64,000 bases of DNA from Rhodovarius crocodyli (GTDB lineage: Bacteria > Pseudomonadota > Alphaproteobacteria > Acetobacterales > Acetobacteraceae). Both the position numbers and the translations under genes were made by a program. Positions within the stretch are counted from its first letter, which is position 1; each line of letters begins with the position of its first letter. This document shows positions 62,485 through 64,000 of the stretch, one piece after another. The stretch spans positions 310,001-374,000 of the forward strand of contig NZ_SACL01000002.1 of the NCBI RefSeq assembly GCF_004005855.1, read 5' to 3'. The notes beneath the pieces are model-generated. The model was not told where the DNA came from. It saw only the letters and a program-made list of their open reading frames with translations, and did not search any database.

Positions 62485-63332
62485 TGCAGGCCGTTCCCGC
62501 CTGGAAGGCGGCGCTGCTCTCTCTGGCTATCCTCGCCGTGTTCCTCGGCGCCTGGGAACTGGCGCTGAAGGCGGGTGCCGCGGGCGGCGGGGCGGCCATC
62601 GACCCCGAATACGCGGCCCTGCTGGGCCAGGCCGCCCAGCAGGGCGGCCGCACCCCGATGCCGGCGCCCAGCCAGATCGCGGTGCGATTGTGGGAACTGC
62701 TGCGCGACCCCTTCTATGTGCGCGGCCCCAATGACCAGGGCATCGGCATCCAGGTGGCGTGGTCGCTGGGGCGGGTGCTGCTGGGCTTTCTGATCGCGGC
62801 GGTCGTCGCCATTCCGCTGGGCTTCGTCATCGGCATGTCGCCGCTGTTGAACGCGGCGCTGAATCCCTTCATCCAGGTGCTGCGGCCGGTCTCGCCGCTC
62901 GCCTGGATGCCGCTCGCGCTGTTCACCATCCAGGACAGTTCGATCAGCGCCATCTTCGTGATCTTCATCTGCTCCATCTGGCCCATGCTGATGAACACGG
63001 CCTTCGGTGTCGCCAATGTCCGCCGCGAATGGCTGAACGTGGCCCGCACGCTGGAGGCCGGGACCTGGCGCACCGCCTTCCGCGTCATCCTGCCCGCCGC
63101 CGCCCCCACCATCTTGACCGGCATGCGAATTTCCATCGGCATCGCCTGGCTGGTGATCGTGGCCGCCGAGATGCTCGTGGGCGGCACGGGCATCGGCTAC
63201 TGGGTCTGGAACCAGTGGAACAACCTGTCGCTGGCGGACATCGTGATCGCGATCCTGATGATCGGGCTGGTGGGCCTCGCGCTCGACCGGCTGCTCGGCC
63301 TCGTTCAGCGGTGGGTGGCCTGGCAGGAATGA
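62484..63332 (+). CDS. ABC importer permease, NrtB-like
   Basis: 282 residues. About six membrane segments. The permease signature is VARTLEAGTWRTAFRVILPAAAP (EAA-type loop), with GMRISIGIAWLVIVAAEMLVG and NQWNNLSLADIVIAI typical of nitrate or taurine-type permeases. The ATG shares a base with the previous stop (TGATG); its stop overlaps the ATPase start (ATGA). Confidence 0.9.
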   Translation: MQAVPAWKAALLSLAILAVFLGAWELALKAGAAGGGAAIDPEYAALLGQAAQQGGRTPMPAPSQIAVRLWELLRDPFYVRGPNDQGIGIQVAWSLGRVLLGFLIAAVVAIPLGFVIGMSPLLNAALNPFIQVLRPVSPLAWMPLALFTIQDSSISAIFVIFICSIWPMLMNTAFGVANVRREWLNVARTLEAGTWRTAFRVILPAAAPTILTGMRISIGIAWLVIVAAEMLVGGTGIGYWVWNQWNNLSLADIVIAILMIGLVGLALDRLLGLVQRWVAWQE

Positions 63333-64000
63333 AGCCTTATGTCAGCGTGGAGGGGATAGCCCGGCGCTTCCCCGGCCTTACCGTGTTCCAGGATGTGTGG
63401 TTCGGCATCGCGCGGGGCGAATTCGTCTGCCTCGTCGGCCATTCGGGCTGCGGCAAGACCACCATCCTGAACATCCTGGCAGGGCTGGACAGCCCCAGCG
63501 ACGGCGGGGTGGTGGTGGATGGGCAGGAGATCACCGGCCCCGCGCTGGACCGCGCCGTGGTGTTCCAGGGCCATGCGCTGATGCCCTGGCTGACGGCCGA
63601 GCAGAATGTCGGCTTCGCGCTGTCCTGCCGGAAACCCGGCTGGGGCAGGGCACGCCTGCGGGAGGAAGCGCGCGCCGTGCTGGCCAAGGTGGGGCTGGAG
63701 CACGCCGCCGACCGCAAGCCCGCCATGCTATCGGGTGGCATGAAGCAGCGGGTGGGCATCGCCCGTGCCCTCGCGGTCCAGCCCAAGATGATGCTGATGG
63801 ACGAGCCCTTCAGCGCGCTGGATGCCCTCACGCGCGGGTCCCTGCAGGAGGAAGTCTCCCGCCTGACGACCGAGGCCGGGCAGACCGCCTTCATGATCAC
63901 CCATGACGTGGATGAGGCGATCCTGCTGGCGGACCGCATCCTGCTGATGACCAACGGCCCCGAGGCGCGCATCGCCGAGGTGCTGGTGAACACGCTGCCG
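63329..64000 (+). CDS. ABC importer ATPase, NrtC/D-like, cut by window end
   Basis: At least 224 residues. Walker A GHSGCGKTT, Q-loop VVFQGHALMPW, signature MLSGGMKQRVGIARAL, Walker B MMLMDEPFSALDAL and H-loop ITHDVDEA. Energises the importer formed with the two preceding genes. The C-terminus lies beyond the window. Confidence 0.93.
   Translation, partial: MKPYVSVEGIARRFPGLTVFQDVWFGIARGEFVCLVGHSGCGKTTILNILAGLDSPSDGGVVVDGQEITGPALDRAVVFQGHALMPWLTAEQNVGFALSCRKPGWGRARLREEARAVLAKVGLEHAADRKPAMLSGGMKQRVGIARALAVQPKMMLMDEPFSALDALTRGSLQEEVSRLTTEAGQTAFMITHDVDEAILLADRILLMTNGPEARIAEVLVNTLP

Overview
The window is high-GC DNA from an alphaproteobacterium, most likely Acetobacteraceae of the Roseomonas type. 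The evidence is the dusB(nifR3)-ntrB-ntrC-ntrY cluster divergent from a fused ispDF, the Ku/LigD pair, a Bug-type periplasmic binding protein and strongly GC-biased codon use. Most genes are packed with ATGA or TGATG overlaps.

Layout. (1) 1-8.0 kb is core chromosome: nitrogen two-component genes, tRNA dihydrouridine synthase, isoprenoid IspDF, a RidA-like protein and an M20 amidohydrolase. (2) 8,088-32,985 is one integrated mobile island in the 3' half of a tRNA-Arg(CCT) gene. It is bounded by a perfect 44-bp direct repeat and carries a tyrosine integrase at its right end, with TGACCGGAC subterminal repeats just inside both ends. Its left arm is a minus-strand operon of small phage-like genes ending in a two-gene primase/helicase module. 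The centre carries a complete His-Xaa-Ser (Hxs) peptide-maturation cassette: a secreted HxsA precursor with six H-x-S units, HxsD, and two radical SAM proteins, HxsB and HxsC, behind an XRE regulator. Next come two large virion-type (DNA-ejection-like) proteins, an excisionase-like gene fused tightly to a C-terminal fragment of the error-prone polymerase DnaE2, two unknown/phage genes, and a low-GC module with an ATP-grasp enzyme and small proteins. Two copies of a roughly 55-bp repeat flank that last module. I see no terminase, portal or capsid gene, so the island looks like a satellite or decayed prophage.

(3) 33-39.5 kb is a second accessory zone: a LuxR-type regulator, a 1228-residue RTX/Ig-like secreted protein, a frameshifted integrase remnant and a lipase-like hydrolase. 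(4) 39.6-64 kb returns to chromosome: the NHEJ pair (LigD, Ku), an MFS pump, an arsenic operon (arsR-arsC-acr3, with a divergent DUF6428 gene), glutathione peroxidase, a Bug binding protein, CBS-BON, a flavin monooxygenase, DsrE-ThiF-dut-coaBC, tRNA-Thr(TGT), DCC and GST proteins, wecC-wecB sugar genes, a YbbN-like thioredoxin-TPR protein, a Lon-domain protein, SCO, and an NrtABC-type ABC importer that runs off the end.

The most interesting system is the Hxs cassette carried as cargo on the tRNA-Arg island. The gene family set is known, but its product and function are not. The ATP-grasp module, the three-copy repeat and the chimeric DnaE2 fragment are the next most interesting.
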